Positions 24,359 to 32,891 of a stretch of 64,000 nt of DNA are shown piece by piece. A program made the position numbers and the translations under genes. The notes under the pieces are model-generated. The model was given only the letters and a program-made list of their open reading frames with translations, made no database searches and was not told the origin of the DNA. Every line of letters starts with the position of its first letter. Position 1 is the stretch's first letter. The DNA lies in contig WGMF01000010.1 of the NCBI GenBank assembly GCA_016125215.1, positions 30,977 through 94,976 of the forward strand, read 5' to 3'. This DNA comes from Phycisphaera sp. (GTDB lineage: Bacteria; Planctomycetota; Phycisphaerae; Phycisphaerales; Phycisphaeraceae).

Positions 24359-24457
24359 CCCCCCCGGAAGTGTTCCCCTTAGCCAACTGGCCAAAGTCTG
24401 TGTAATAACAACCTGTAAGTCAAAAATAAACTCACCAGTCACCAGTCACCAACCACC
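24359..24457 (+). repeat. gspF-pseudopilin spacer, second copy of the duplicated leader
   Basis: After the gspF stop come CCCCCGGAAG (24361-24370), TTCCCCTTAGC, then TAATAACAACCTGTAAGTC (about 24402-24420) with an A-run, and three CACCAGT/CACCAA units. Order and spacing follow the spacer at 22896-23053 with a shorter middle. There is no ribosome site before the ATG at 24458. Confidence 0.7.
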
Positions 24458-24973
24458 ATGCCCCCCACCCGCACCCAACCCGCCGCCATGACGCTCATCG
24501 AGATGATGCTGGCGATGGCGGTGATTGCCGGCGTCCTGGGCGTGCTGGTGATGGTCAGCGAATCGCTCCGGGCTGAGAACGCCCAGAGCCGAACACGGGC
24601 AAGGCTCACCACGCTGCGTGCGGCGCTGGTGCGTTACCACGACAAGCACGGCGTCTGGCCCGAGGGCGATACCAGCCACGCCCTGGGCACGCTCCTGGCT
24701 GACAACGATGTCGCACAGTTGGTCATCCCCCTCGGCCCGGTCTGCGGGATCGACGGCCGCTGGCGGCTGCGCGACGGATACGGTGGCGAGATCGTCTACC
24801 GCCTCAACACCACACACACCGACGACCCCGACCACCCCACACGCACCGAGGCCGACTTCGTCTCGCCCGGTGCCGACGGGCACTTTGGCAACAGCGACTC
24901 AAGCAGCGAACCCCGCAGACAGGCCGCCGTCGACAACCTCTACGGCTCGGACCTCGAAGCCGTTGCACCGTGA
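24458..24973 (+). CDS. Pseudopilin, GspG-like
   Basis: A 171-residue protein with leader MPPTRTQPAA and prepilin helix MTLIEMMLAMAVIAGVLGVL, Glu at +5, Ala at the position before cleavage. The C-terminus FVSPGADGHFGNSDSS followed by DNLYGSDLE resembles the calcium-binding end of the major pseudopilin GspG in its planctomycete form. The next gene ends in the same pattern, so the two are probably duplicates. It is short, as expected for a major or near-major subunit. Co-transcribed with gspF and the next four genes. Confidence 0.85.
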   Translation: MPPTRTQPAAMTLIEMMLAMAVIAGVLGVLVMVSESLRAENAQSRTRARLTTLRAALVRYHDKHGVWPEGDTSHALGTLLADNDVAQLVIPLGPVCGIDGRWRLRDGYGGEIVYRLNTTHTDDPDHPTRTEADFVSPGADGHFGNSDSSSEPRRQAAVDNLYGSDLEAVAP

Positions 24974-25004
24974 AACACAACCACACGGGGTATCGATCGA
25001 CCCC

Positions 25005-25541
25005 ATGAGCCACACGACCATGTCCATGAACCTACCCGACTTCAGGAACCGACCACGACACGGGCAGAGGGCCTTCTCCCTGCTCGAACTGCTGGTCGTG
25101 ATCTTCATCATCGTCCTGCTCGTGGGTCTGTTGCTGTCGGCCCTGTCGAAGATGAAGGAGCAGGCCAGGGAGCGGCGCACGCGGGTCATCCTCACGTCGC
25201 TGCGTGCGATCCTCGACGAATACACGACCGCCACCGCTTCGCCGATCACCGCCACGTCGATGACCGACTTCGTGGCCACGGTCAGGCAGCTCCCGGCCGC
25301 CAACACGATGCTCGAGGGCCTGCAGCGTGACGCCTACGACCGCGACCAGGGCCGGGTGTACGACGCGTGGGGCACCGAGGTCGCCTACCGGCTCGTCTCC
25401 AACAAGGGCGGCACCGAGTTCCTGCCCGTCCACTCCACCCCGTTCTTCGCCTCGGCCGGCCCGGACAAGAAGTGGGGCAACGCCCAGACCAGCCCCACCG
25501 GCACCGCCGCCGACAACCTCTACAGCTACGACATCGAGTAA
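25005..25541 (+). CDS. Pseudopilin, GspG-like paralogue
   Basis: A 178-residue protein whose prepilin helix is FSLLELLVVIFIIVLLVGLL after RQRA-type leader residues (HGQRA), again with Ala before the cleavage point and Glu at +5. The end FFASAGPDKKWGNA then ADNLYSYDIE mirrors the preceding gene and GspG calcium loops. Three in-frame ATGs (25005, 25020, 25026) are possible; the first is taken. It ends four bases before the next ATG. Confidence 0.82.
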   Translation: MSHTTMSMNLPDFRNRPRHGQRAFSLLELLVVIFIIVLLVGLLLSALSKMKEQARERRTRVILTSLRAILDEYTTATASPITATSMTDFVATVRQLPAANTMLEGLQRDAYDRDQGRVYDAWGTEVAYRLVSNKGGTEFLPVHSTPFFASAGPDKKWGNAQTSPTGTAADNLYSYDIE

Positions 25542-25545
25542 GCCC

Positions 25546-26475
25546 ATGAACAGCCGACCTTACAGATGGATAGTCACCGCCTTCACGCTTGTGGAGTTGC
25601 TTGTGGTGCTCACGGTGATCGTGATCGTCCTGGGGATCGTCATCCCGGTGGTGACGACGTTCCTTGGCCGGGGCGAGATCGAGAGCGCGGTGAACACCAT
25701 CAGCGTCGCGGCGCCGACGGCCCGAGCGTACGCCGGCAACGGAACGGATGATGCGACTATTGGTGCGACCTACAGCGGTGCCGCCATGCTCTTCACGCCG
25801 GCCAATGAAATCCGCTTCGTCCAAAACGACCAGAGGGCCAAGTCCACGGGCGGCAACTACCTCGAAGCACTAGGCACGCCCGTCAATGGTTACAGGGATG
25901 TCACGGACCTGGACTACCTCAAGCTCCCCGAGGACGTGGGCGTGGTCGGCATTGCACGCGGCGCTTCGGGCGCGGGTGGGCTTTACCTCTACGCCCCGCC
26001 CTTTGCCATCCGCTTCAACAAGAACGGCGGATTGGTCGCGGGGATCAGCACGGGCACGGCGGGTGACGACCGGATTGTGTTTTACGACGCCAACTACGAT
26101 GGCCAGTACCGCGTCAGTGCCGGAGCGGGTTACGACCGGGCCACATATTACGGGCAGTCCTCGAGCGCGCCGTACGACCCGGCGGGCTGGGACCCCAGTT
26201 CCTACAAATACCCCGCCTCCGGCGCGGGCCAGGACGCCAACACGGGTAAGTACAAGCTCCCGTTCGAGTACATCGAAACCGTCATCGGCGTCGCGGTCTT
26301 CTCCAAGTCCGAGTTGGAAGGGCAGGGGCTGGACCTCGCCTCCCAGGGGGTCACCGCCACCACCACGCAGGTTTCCAACGCCACCCGCAACTGGATCCTC
26401 AGCAACACCAACGGCACACCCAACAGCAAGATCATCCTCTTCAGCCGACTGACCGGCAACATCATGCGGGAGTAG
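25546..26475 (+). CDS. Pseudopilin-like secretion protein (GspH/I class)
   Basis: A 309-residue protein with leader MNSRPYRWIVTA and prepilin helix FTLVELLVVLTVIVIVLGIV (Glu at +5, Ala at -1). The large passenger region is Gly/Tyr/Asp-rich with no domain I recognise. It is longer than GspH or GspI, as is common for planctomycete minor pseudopilins. Position between the GspG-like genes and a GspJ-like gene suggests a minor tip subunit. The ATG follows the previous stop by four bases, so translation is probably coupled. Confidence 0.78.
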   Translation: MNSRPYRWIVTAFTLVELLVVLTVIVIVLGIVIPVVTTFLGRGEIESAVNTISVAAPTARAYAGNGTDDATIGATYSGAAMLFTPANEIRFVQNDQRAKSTGGNYLEALGTPVNGYRDVTDLDYLKLPEDVGVVGIARGASGAGGLYLYAPPFAIRFNKNGGLVAGISTGTAGDDRIVFYDANYDGQYRVSAGAGYDRATYYGQSSSAPYDPAGWDPSSYKYPASGAGQDANTGKYKLPFEYIETVIGVAVFSKSELEGQGLDLASQGVTATTTQVSNATRNWILSNTNGTPNSKIILFSRLTGNIMRE

Positions 26476-26478
26476 ACC

Positions 26479-27879
26479 GTGACCGACCACACGCCTGACA
26501 ACTTGTTACATCCCAAGCCCGTGCGCCGGTCCTGCGCCGCCGTCACGCGACATCCGACCGCCCGCCGCGGCCGCTGTGCGTTTACCCTCATCGAGCTCTT
26601 GGTCTCCGTCACGATCACGCTGATCCTGTTTTTCATCATCAACCAGTTGCTCTATTCCTCGAGCCAGGCGGTGAGCATGGGCGCCGCCACGAGCGACATG
26701 ATCTCCGCCTCCCGCGCGATCGGCGACCAGGTCCAACGCGACGCGAACAAGATGCTCGGCCCGTCGGACTCGGGCCTGCTCGTGATCGTCAACACGCAAC
26801 TCCAGTCCACGCTTGCCTCGCCCAACAACTACATCCCCATGGTCACACCCAGCGGCGGTGAGGCCAAACGCAAAAAAATCCGTTCCGACCACCTGGTCTT
26901 CTTCCGCGACGCCACGGGCATGGAGCCAATGACGGCATACGACAATACTTCGTATTCCAACTCGGTCTCGAACCCCGGCTCTGCCAAGGTCTGGTACGGG
27001 CACGTGCGTCGCGTCGGTCCGCAGGGTTTTGATTACACGGACGCAGACTGGACTACAGGCGCGGTAACCGGTACAGGTGCGGCTATCGGCGACCTGAACT
27101 CGGACACCACCGGTTACAACCAGTTGGCAAACCAATGGACTCTTGGCAGACAAGCGGTACTGACAAGCACGACATCGACAAAAAACGTGGCGTCGAGTTT
27201 TGCGTTTAACGCCACAATCAACACGCCGTTGTTGGCAGGACACCTGATGTGGAACGGCACATGCGATGTCACCACATATACGCTCTCAACATTTGTTGGC
27301 ACACTCACAGACGCCAACTACCTGACCGAGGCCCGTAAACTGACCTACGACCCGTCGCAGACGAATGGCCAGCGGCTGCGTGCCAGTATCGTGCCGGGCT
27401 TCAACGCTACCGCCGGCTTTGACAACTTCCAGAGTTGGCGCATCGCCCAGACGCACAGTGTGCTCGCGCCGCGTGTGAGTGATTTCATCGTAGAGTTCGC
27501 GGGGAAGTTCGACGCGGCCAACGCAGGCAGCCCCCTTGACACGGTCGGCGGTTCCGGTGCGGACAAGGACAACACCCTCTGGTATTTCGGGATCGGGGGT
27601 GCCAAGTGGTCCGGTACGGCCGTGCCTGCGGTGGGCGGGAATTTCCCGTTCGTAGGTGCCGGCGGGACCGGCCCAGCGCCCATTTTCGACACAAGTTCGG
27701 GCACGTTCGTCTTCCGCCACGGCGCTACCAACACCTGGCCCCAGCTTCTGCGCATCCGATACCGACTCTGCGACCGCAACGGCAATATCACCGACGGCAA
27801 TCTCCTTGAACCCGCCGATGCCAACGACCCCGGCGTCGGGCGGTGGTTCGAGGTGATCGTCAAGGTCAACCGCCAATAG
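26479..27879 (+). CDS. Large minor pseudopilin, GspJ-like
   Basis: A 466-residue protein. A 34-residue basic leader ends in GRCA, then the helix FTLIELLVSVTITLILFFII (Glu +5, Ala -1). After the helix, SQAVSMGAATSDMISASRAI with a following QRDANKM resembles the post-helix region of GspJ. The rest is a large beta-rich region, and the last lines (RIRYRLCDRNGNI, EPADANDPGVGRWFEVIVKV) look like the end of a GspJ-type fold. The GTG start at 26479 has GGAG six bases upstream within the previous gene's end. It probably sits at the pseudopilus tip with the next gene product. Confidence 0.8.
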   Translation: MTDHTPDNLLHPKPVRRSCAAVTRHPTARRGRCAFTLIELLVSVTITLILFFIINQLLYSSSQAVSMGAATSDMISASRAIGDQVQRDANKMLGPSDSGLLVIVNTQLQSTLASPNNYIPMVTPSGGEAKRKKIRSDHLVFFRDATGMEPMTAYDNTSYSNSVSNPGSAKVWYGHVRRVGPQGFDYTDADWTTGAVTGTGAAIGDLNSDTTGYNQLANQWTLGRQAVLTSTTSTKNVASSFAFNATINTPLLAGHLMWNGTCDVTTYTLSTFVGTLTDANYLTEARKLTYDPSQTNGQRLRASIVPGFNATAGFDNFQSWRIAQTHSVLAPRVSDFIVEFAGKFDAANAGSPLDTVGGSGADKDNTLWYFGIGGAKWSGTAVPAVGGNFPFVGAGGTGPAPIFDTSSGTFVFRHGATNTWPQLLRIRYRLCDRNGNITDGNLLEPADANDPGVGRWFEVIVKVNRQ

Positions 27880-27904
27880 TTTCCTGGCCCTTTAGGAGTT
27901 TGCC

Positions 27905-30900
27905 ATGAAAACCACAAAACACAACCAGCCGGTGATGACCGCGTCAGACCCGCGACGCAAAGGCTCTGTGCTGATCCTCGTGGTGGTCATCATCGTGATG
28001 CTCGTGCTGCTGGGCATCTCGTGGATGGGCATGGCCCGGATGGACCGCAAGGCCACCGCGCTGGTGACACCCAACTACATCGACTCCGTCGTCGCCGCGA
28101 TCATCAACCAGATCGCCGGTGTTCTGGCTGACGACGTACGCGACCCGACGACGGGGTACATGTTCCAGCAGTCGAAGAATATCGAGACATTCGACATGCC
28201 TTGGACCGATTCGACCGCGTCCTGGACAACCGCGCCATCTGCGGTGCTCAGCGGGGGCATCACAGGCCCGAGCGCGGACGGCAATAAGAACGACGACATC
28301 TGGCTGGCGTCCACCGCGCCAACCTCCGCCGGGGTCTGGCCTCACATTACCAACCTCAACGGCGTCTTCCTGCGTCTGCCCACGGGGGGTAACAAAACAC
28401 CCACCGAAGCGATGGTGAACAACACCGATTCAAACGAGAGGTGGCGACGCGACACCGACGCAGGCATCACGGGCGGCGGGATCTACGACATGGACAACAA
28501 CACCGCGTCCTACACCTACGTCGGCACCGATGCCGACGGTGACGGCATCCGGGACAGCAAGTGGACCTGGGCCCCGATCACGCGCATCGGCAACGCGATG
28601 TTCGTCATGGCGGTGCGCGTCATCGACCTGAGCGGGCGCGTGAACCCGTATGTCTCGACTTATCGCTCGACCACGACACAGGCGGACTCGCCGCGCTGGT
28701 GGTACCCGGCGGACCTGGATATCAAGAGCGCGCTGGGCGGGGCCGGTGACGTCGACACGTGGGGCAATACCCTCTACGCCGGTATGGGTGGTCAGGCCGC
28801 GTGGCGTGAGGCGTTCTGGTTTGACAACGCCGGGCCGTACTTCGGCTTGCCCGGTGGCGACACGACCGCGCCCCTCGTCAACCAGGGCCAGGCCGCAGGC
28901 ACCGATGCGCGCGACGGCATGGAACTGCTCAATGGTTTTGGCCTGAACAACACGGGCTACACCGCCAACATCGAAAACTTAAGCGATGGGATGCAATCCA
29001 CGCTGCGTGGCAACGCCACCGAGGCGGACTACACCGCGGTCGGTGCCGGTACGGTCACGAATTTCTTCTACAACAACGCCCGTGCGCGGGTGACGCGGTA
29101 CAACGGGACCGGGCAGGCGCAGCTCGACCAGACGGGCAAGGCGTATGCGTCGAACATCCGGGCTGACGACCTGATCTCGAACGACCCCGCCACCGCGCTG
29201 GCTGCGCGCACGGCACTGGTGAACCTTTTGCAACAGACCGACATGCCGTTTAGCGCTTCAAACGCCGTGACACCGTTCGGCAACCCCTCGTCCCTCTCGT
29301 CGACTCAGGAACAGGCTGAGCAGTTTGTGGCCTGCCTCGTGGATTTCTTTGACAAGCCCGACACGACCGACCCCACGCTCCCGCAGGCCGACAGCACGAT
29401 CACGAAGGTCGGCTCGCGCTACGGCATGGAGGCGCTGCCGTTCCTGACGGAGTGTTACATGCAGGGGCGTTACATCCTGCAGGCCAAGAACGGCACGTCG
29501 CCCAATTTCACCTACACCTTCCGCATCGACCCCGGCACACCGATCGGTTACGCGATCGAGATGACCAACCCGTGGTCCTCGCCCGTGCGCAACCTTGAGC
29601 ACGTGCGGATGCGTTTTATCATGACCTACCCGGACAACTCGACAAAGACCGTCTACCTGCCCTCACTTCAGCAGACCCCGCAGGCCAACGACACCCTCTA
29701 CCAGATGGTCAACGGCGACGGTAAGGGCAAGAGCATGGCGCCCAACACGGGGATGGTGTTCTACAAGAACCAGCCGGGTGCGGGGAACATGATCGGTTCC
29801 ACGGCACCCAACAATCAGGTCGAACCCATCGCGAACATGACCGGAAAAAACTGGCGTGTGATGGGGGATGCCTTTGCGATGCCCATGCCCACCGCGCCCT
29901 CGACCGAATACAACCTTGCCATCGAGCTGCAGGTGAAGGTCGATCCGACATCCAATGGCAACGTCGATGAATGGATCACCTATTCCCGAATGCAGCGCAA
30001 GTCCGACGACTCGGACAACCCGATCAGCTACAGGACTCTGAATCTGCCCTTCGAGATGCTCTCGGGTTCCACGAATGTCGATGTCCCTCCGGCGTCCATT
30101 CCGAGTCCCAGTTGGGAGCGTTATGCCCAGCGTGTAGCTTACGTTCAGTCCAGCACAACGACCGACCTGACACTCAACGTCATCGGTGCCGTGAGCCGAT
30201 CGGGCCCAACGGTCAATGATTACGCGAGCAACGGGAAAGACGGCACGGGCACTGCCAGTTCCTCGCCCATCGCTGCGCCCACGACGACCACGGGCGACAA
30301 TATCTCCCTGACCACCAACGTCGGGAAAGTCGGCAGGTACTTCAAGACCGGTGGCGCGGCGACCAACATCAGCTATTGGACAACCACGATCGATTCCGAC
30401 ATCAACACGAAGACCTACCGTTTCGACGATGTGGGGCTGCGTTACCCGACGGACCTGATGCGGGTGATGTGGGTCGGCCCGACGCCGACGCAGACGTATG
30501 CGGAGGTCTTCCGTCTTGCGGCGGCCCAGACCCCGGCATCGGATATCGCGGGGTTGGCCGACGCCCTGCGTGCCCGCATGATGCATCCCCGTTATAACGA
30601 CACATCAACGAATCCGGGCAACCGTTGGATACCCAGCACGCAGCAACTCATGGACCGCATCACGACCGTGCCGTTGCTCAACGCCAATCAGGCGGTTCTC
30701 GGCAAGATGAATCTTAACGCGGTGCTCGACATGGACGACAACCGGGCTTTGCTCAAGGCGTGCCTGCCCTTGGTATCCACCTCCGTTGTCAACAAGGACA
30801 ACCTGGTGAACAACCTCTTGAACATGAGGCAAGCCACGGGGATTACCAATCGCCGACGCACGGGTCTCAAGGGGTACGCCAGCATCGGTGAGTTGCTGCA

Positions 30901-31348
30901 GGTCAGCAGGAAGTCCACAAGCAACAGCCTGGGCCTCACCGACGGCACCGACGCCTGGGCGCAGGACGGAGTCTACACCGTTCAGGACCCCGTGGGCACC
31001 GGACAGCAGGTCGCCTTCGACGGCGGGGGCAAGGCGATCCGCCCTGTGTCCGGCAACTACTTCTACATCGATTCGGACGGCAACGGCGCGCAGGGGAGCA
31101 ACGAGCCAACCTTCCGTGCCACGCCCAGTGACCGCGAAGAGGAGGTCCGTCTCGCGGGGTACCTGATGAATCTTTTCAGTGTGCGCAGCGATTACTTTGC
31201 GGCCTACGTCGTGGTGCAGGGTTTTGACGCCAACGACTTCACGGCACCCTACGGCGGGTCGGCTCGGTTCATGGTGATCTATGACCGCAGCAACGTGACG
31301 TCGTCGGTGGACGCGGCGCGTGTGGTGGCGGTGCGCAGGATTAATTGA
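27905..31348 (+). CDS. Giant GspK/PilX-like minor pseudopilin
   Basis: A 1147-residue protein with leader ending RRKG and helix SVLILVVVIIVMLVLLGISW. The +5 residue is Leu, not Glu, as in GspK, which caps the pseudopilus. Helix-rich segments such as LLNANQAVLGKMNLNAVLD and GLKGYASIGELLQVS recall the GspK SAM-like domain. Two acidic loops, DADGDGIRDSKW and DSDGNGAQGS, look like calcium sites. GspK is normally about 320 residues, so most of this protein is extra beta-rich sequence. It closes the operon begun by gspE. Confidence 0.75.
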   Translation: MKTTKHNQPVMTASDPRRKGSVLILVVVIIVMLVLLGISWMGMARMDRKATALVTPNYIDSVVAAIINQIAGVLADDVRDPTTGYMFQQSKNIETFDMPWTDSTASWTTAPSAVLSGGITGPSADGNKNDDIWLASTAPTSAGVWPHITNLNGVFLRLPTGGNKTPTEAMVNNTDSNERWRRDTDAGITGGGIYDMDNNTASYTYVGTDADGDGIRDSKWTWAPITRIGNAMFVMAVRVIDLSGRVNPYVSTYRSTTTQADSPRWWYPADLDIKSALGGAGDVDTWGNTLYAGMGGQAAWREAFWFDNAGPYFGLPGGDTTAPLVNQGQAAGTDARDGMELLNGFGLNNTGYTANIENLSDGMQSTLRGNATEADYTAVGAGTVTNFFYNNARARVTRYNGTGQAQLDQTGKAYASNIRADDLISNDPATALAARTALVNLLQQTDMPFSASNAVTPFGNPSSLSSTQEQAEQFVACLVDFFDKPDTTDPTLPQADSTITKVGSRYGMEALPFLTECYMQGRYILQAKNGTSPNFTYTFRIDPGTPIGYAIEMTNPWSSPVRNLEHVRMRFIMTYPDNSTKTVYLPSLQQTPQANDTLYQMVNGDGKGKSMAPNTGMVFYKNQPGAGNMIGSTAPNNQVEPIANMTGKNWRVMGDAFAMPMPTAPSTEYNLAIELQVKVDPTSNGNVDEWITYSRMQRKSDDSDNPISYRTLNLPFEMLSGSTNVDVPPASIPSPSWERYAQRVAYVQSSTTTDLTLNVIGAVSRSGPTVNDYASNGKDGTGTASSSPIAAPTTTTGDNISLTTNVGKVGRYFKTGGAATNISYWTTTIDSDINTKTYRFDDVGLRYPTDLMRVMWVGPTPTQTYAEVFRLAAAQTPASDIAGLADALRARMMHPRYNDTSTNPGNRWIPSTQQLMDRITTVPLLNANQAVLGKMNLNAVLDMDDNRALLKACLPLVSTSVVNKDNLVNNLLNMRQATGITNRRRTGLKGYASIGELLQVSRKSTSNSLGLTDGTDAWAQDGVYTVQDPVGTGQQVAFDGGGKAIRPVSGNYFYIDSDGNGAQGSNEPTFRATPSDREEEVRLAGYLMNLFSVRSDYFAAYVVVQGFDANDFTAPYGGSARFMVIYDRSNVTSSVDAARVVAVRRIN

Positions 31349-31399
31349 GAGACATGTCGGTTGAGGGTGCCGGGGGCAAAGGGTTCACGGGTTCAGGGA

Positions 31400-31420
31400 C
31401 CCACGGTCGGAGACCGTGGG
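31400..31420. terminator. Perfect hairpin between convergent genes
   Basis: CCCACGGTC and GACCGTGGG form a 9-bp stem with a 3-base loop, 52 bases past the stop of the giant pseudopilin gene and 34 bases past the apgM stop on the other strand. The T-rich tail on the + strand is weak (CATTCATTTC). Stems of this exact type recur in planctomycete genomes (from memory), so it may be a dispersed repeat used as a bidirectional terminator. Confidence 0.5.
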
Positions 31421-31453
31421 CATTCATTTCCGGATTTAACTTCCGGGGGGGGG

Positions 31454-32680
31454 TTAGCTCAGGCCGCTGAAGAGGAAGTATTCCATCAGTTCGTGACCGA
31501 AGGCGATGTGGAGGTCGGATAGAGAGGCGTTGCGTTCGTTGAAGGGGCGTTTGAGGACGCTGTGGATGCGTTTGCCTGCCATGGCAAAGGGGACGGGGGT
31601 GGCGTCGTGCTTGCGGGTTGAGACGGAGGTGTAGTGATCGGGCATGACGAGCATGCGCCAATCGGGGCTGTGTTGTTCGAGGGCCGAGAGCAAGGGGCCG
31701 ACGACGTGCTGATCGATGGCTTCGATGGCGGCGACCTTGGTTTTGGCATCGCCCGCGTGGGAGGCTTCGTCCGGGGCTTCGACGTGGACGCAGACGAGGT
31801 CGTATTTGTCCAGCGCAGCGATGGCGTGCTTGCCCGTGGCGGCGTAGTCGTTGTCGTGGTAGCTCGTCTGGCCCGGCACGTCGAGGCGGTCGAAGCCGAT
31901 GAACTGGGCGATGCCCGCTAAAAGATCAACAGCGGTAATCATTGCGCCGCGCAGGCCGAAGCGAGACTCAAAAGTTTCCATCACCGGCTTGCGTCCCTGA
32001 CCCCACGGCCAGACGTGCGTCGCGGGCATGACGCCGGCCTCGGTGCGTGCCTGGTTGATCTCGTGGTCCTGGAGGATGACCTGGCTCTGCGCGATCATGT
32101 CGTGGAGCAACTGGGCATACGGGCCGCCTTTGGGCAGGTGTTTGCGGATCGGCTCGCCGGGGATGTCGTGCGGCGGGGTGGTGACGAGTTCGGACCAGTC
32201 GCGTGGCTCGGCGTTGCGCAGGTGAGCGGAGGCGTCGACCATGATGTTGCGGTAGCTCACGCCCGGGTAGAGAGTCATACCGGGCAGGTCGAGTTGTTTG
32301 GCCAGGCTGCGCAGGAGTTGCTCGCCCTCGTCGGAGGAGATGTGGCCGGCGGAGTGATCCTGCATCAAGCCGTCGATCACGGTGACGAGGTTGACACGGA
32401 AGACCCAGTCGGTTTCGTGGAGTTCGATGCCCAGCGCGGCGGCTTCGAGCGGTGCCCGGCCCTTGTGGTAGTGGGTCGGGTCGTACCCGAGCAGGCAGAG
32501 GCTGCACACGTCCGAGCCGCAGGGCATGCCCTGTGGCGTGGTGGCGACGGTGCCCTGTCTGCCCTCTGTGCTGATGCGGTCGATGCTGGGCTTGCGAGCG
32601 GCCTCGAATGGGGATTGGCCCTCGAGTTCGTCGAGCGGGTGGTCGGCTGCCCCGTCGGGGATGACGATGACATATTTCAT
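31454..32680 (-). CDS. apgM: Cofactor-independent phosphoglycerate mutase (archaeal-type ApgM)
   Basis: A 408-residue alkaline-phosphatase-superfamily enzyme that interconverts 3- and 2-phosphoglycerate. The opening VIVIPDGAADHP gives the first metal Asp. MPCGSDVCSLCLLGYDP holds the phosphoserine position. HVEAPDEASHAGD and LVMPDHYTS supply the later Asp/His ligands, as in the ApgM branch. The start at 32680 gives the canonical N-terminus; an upstream reading adds 30 residues of no similarity. A TATCAT box lies seven bases before this ATG. It and the PPi-type phosphofructokinase are the glycolytic genes of the window. Confidence 0.92.
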   Translation of the reverse strand: MKYVIVIPDGAADHPLDELEGQSPFEAARKPSIDRISTEGRQGTVATTPQGMPCGSDVCSLCLLGYDPTHYHKGRAPLEAAALGIELHETDWVFRVNLVTVIDGLMQDHSAGHISSDEGEQLLRSLAKQLDLPGMTLYPGVSYRNIMVDASAHLRNAEPRDWSELVTTPPHDIPGEPIRKHLPKGGPYAQLLHDMIAQSQVILQDHEINQARTEAGVMPATHVWPWGQGRKPVMETFESRFGLRGAMITAVDLLAGIAQFIGFDRLDVPGQTSYHDNDYAATGKHAIAALDKYDLVCVHVEAPDEASHAGDAKTKVAAIEAIDQHVVGPLLSALEQHSPDWRMLVMPDHYTSVSTRKHDATPVPFAMAGKRIHSVLKRPFNERNASLSDLHIAFGHELMEYFLFSGLS

Positions 32681-32687
32681 AGGCAAG

Positions 32688-32693
32688 ATGATA
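32688..32693 (-). promoter_or_regulatory. -10-like box just upstream of apgM
   Basis: TATCAT on the minus strand, seven bases before the apgM ATG, with no ribosome site. It matches the leaderless arrangement of thiL, moaA and folD, with one extra base of spacing. Confidence 0.4.
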
Positions 32694-32772
32694 TCAGCGC
32701 GAAAGTAGGGGGGTTTACGCAGACGTCGTGTGTGTGTTCTCGGTCTGGCCAGTCCGCGTGGCCGTCGCAATC

Positions 32773-32825
32773 GTTACGCCTTTCCACCCCCGGCAGTTGG
32801 AAAGCGACAGGGCGTTAACCGGGGG
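32773..32825 (+). promoter_or_regulatory. Candidate structured leader (H-type pseudoknot) upstream of the MshEN gene
   Basis: Three complementary pairs nest within 53 bases. GTTACGCC (32773-32780) pairs with GGCGTTAAC (32811-32819, one bulged T). TTTCCA (32781-32786) pairs with TGGAAA (32798-32803). The apical loop CCCCCGG (32787-32793) pairs with CCGGGGG (32819-32825) just 3' of the outer stem. Stems one and two stack into a long hairpin, and the third pairing makes a pseudoknot, sharing one base with the outer stem. It lies about 66 bases before the proposed TTG start. I could not match it to a known riboswitch class. Confidence 0.5.
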
Positions 32826-32891
32826 AAGGGACAAGCCGATGGGAGAAGTGACGAGAGTCCGTTTGCTCACACCACCCTTGGGGGCTTTACC

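Noticed and set aside
32773..32825. Known cyclic di-GMP (GEMM) or cobalamin riboswitch
   Set aside because: The conserved core words of those classes are absent; only the pseudoknot topology is kept as an unassigned candidate.
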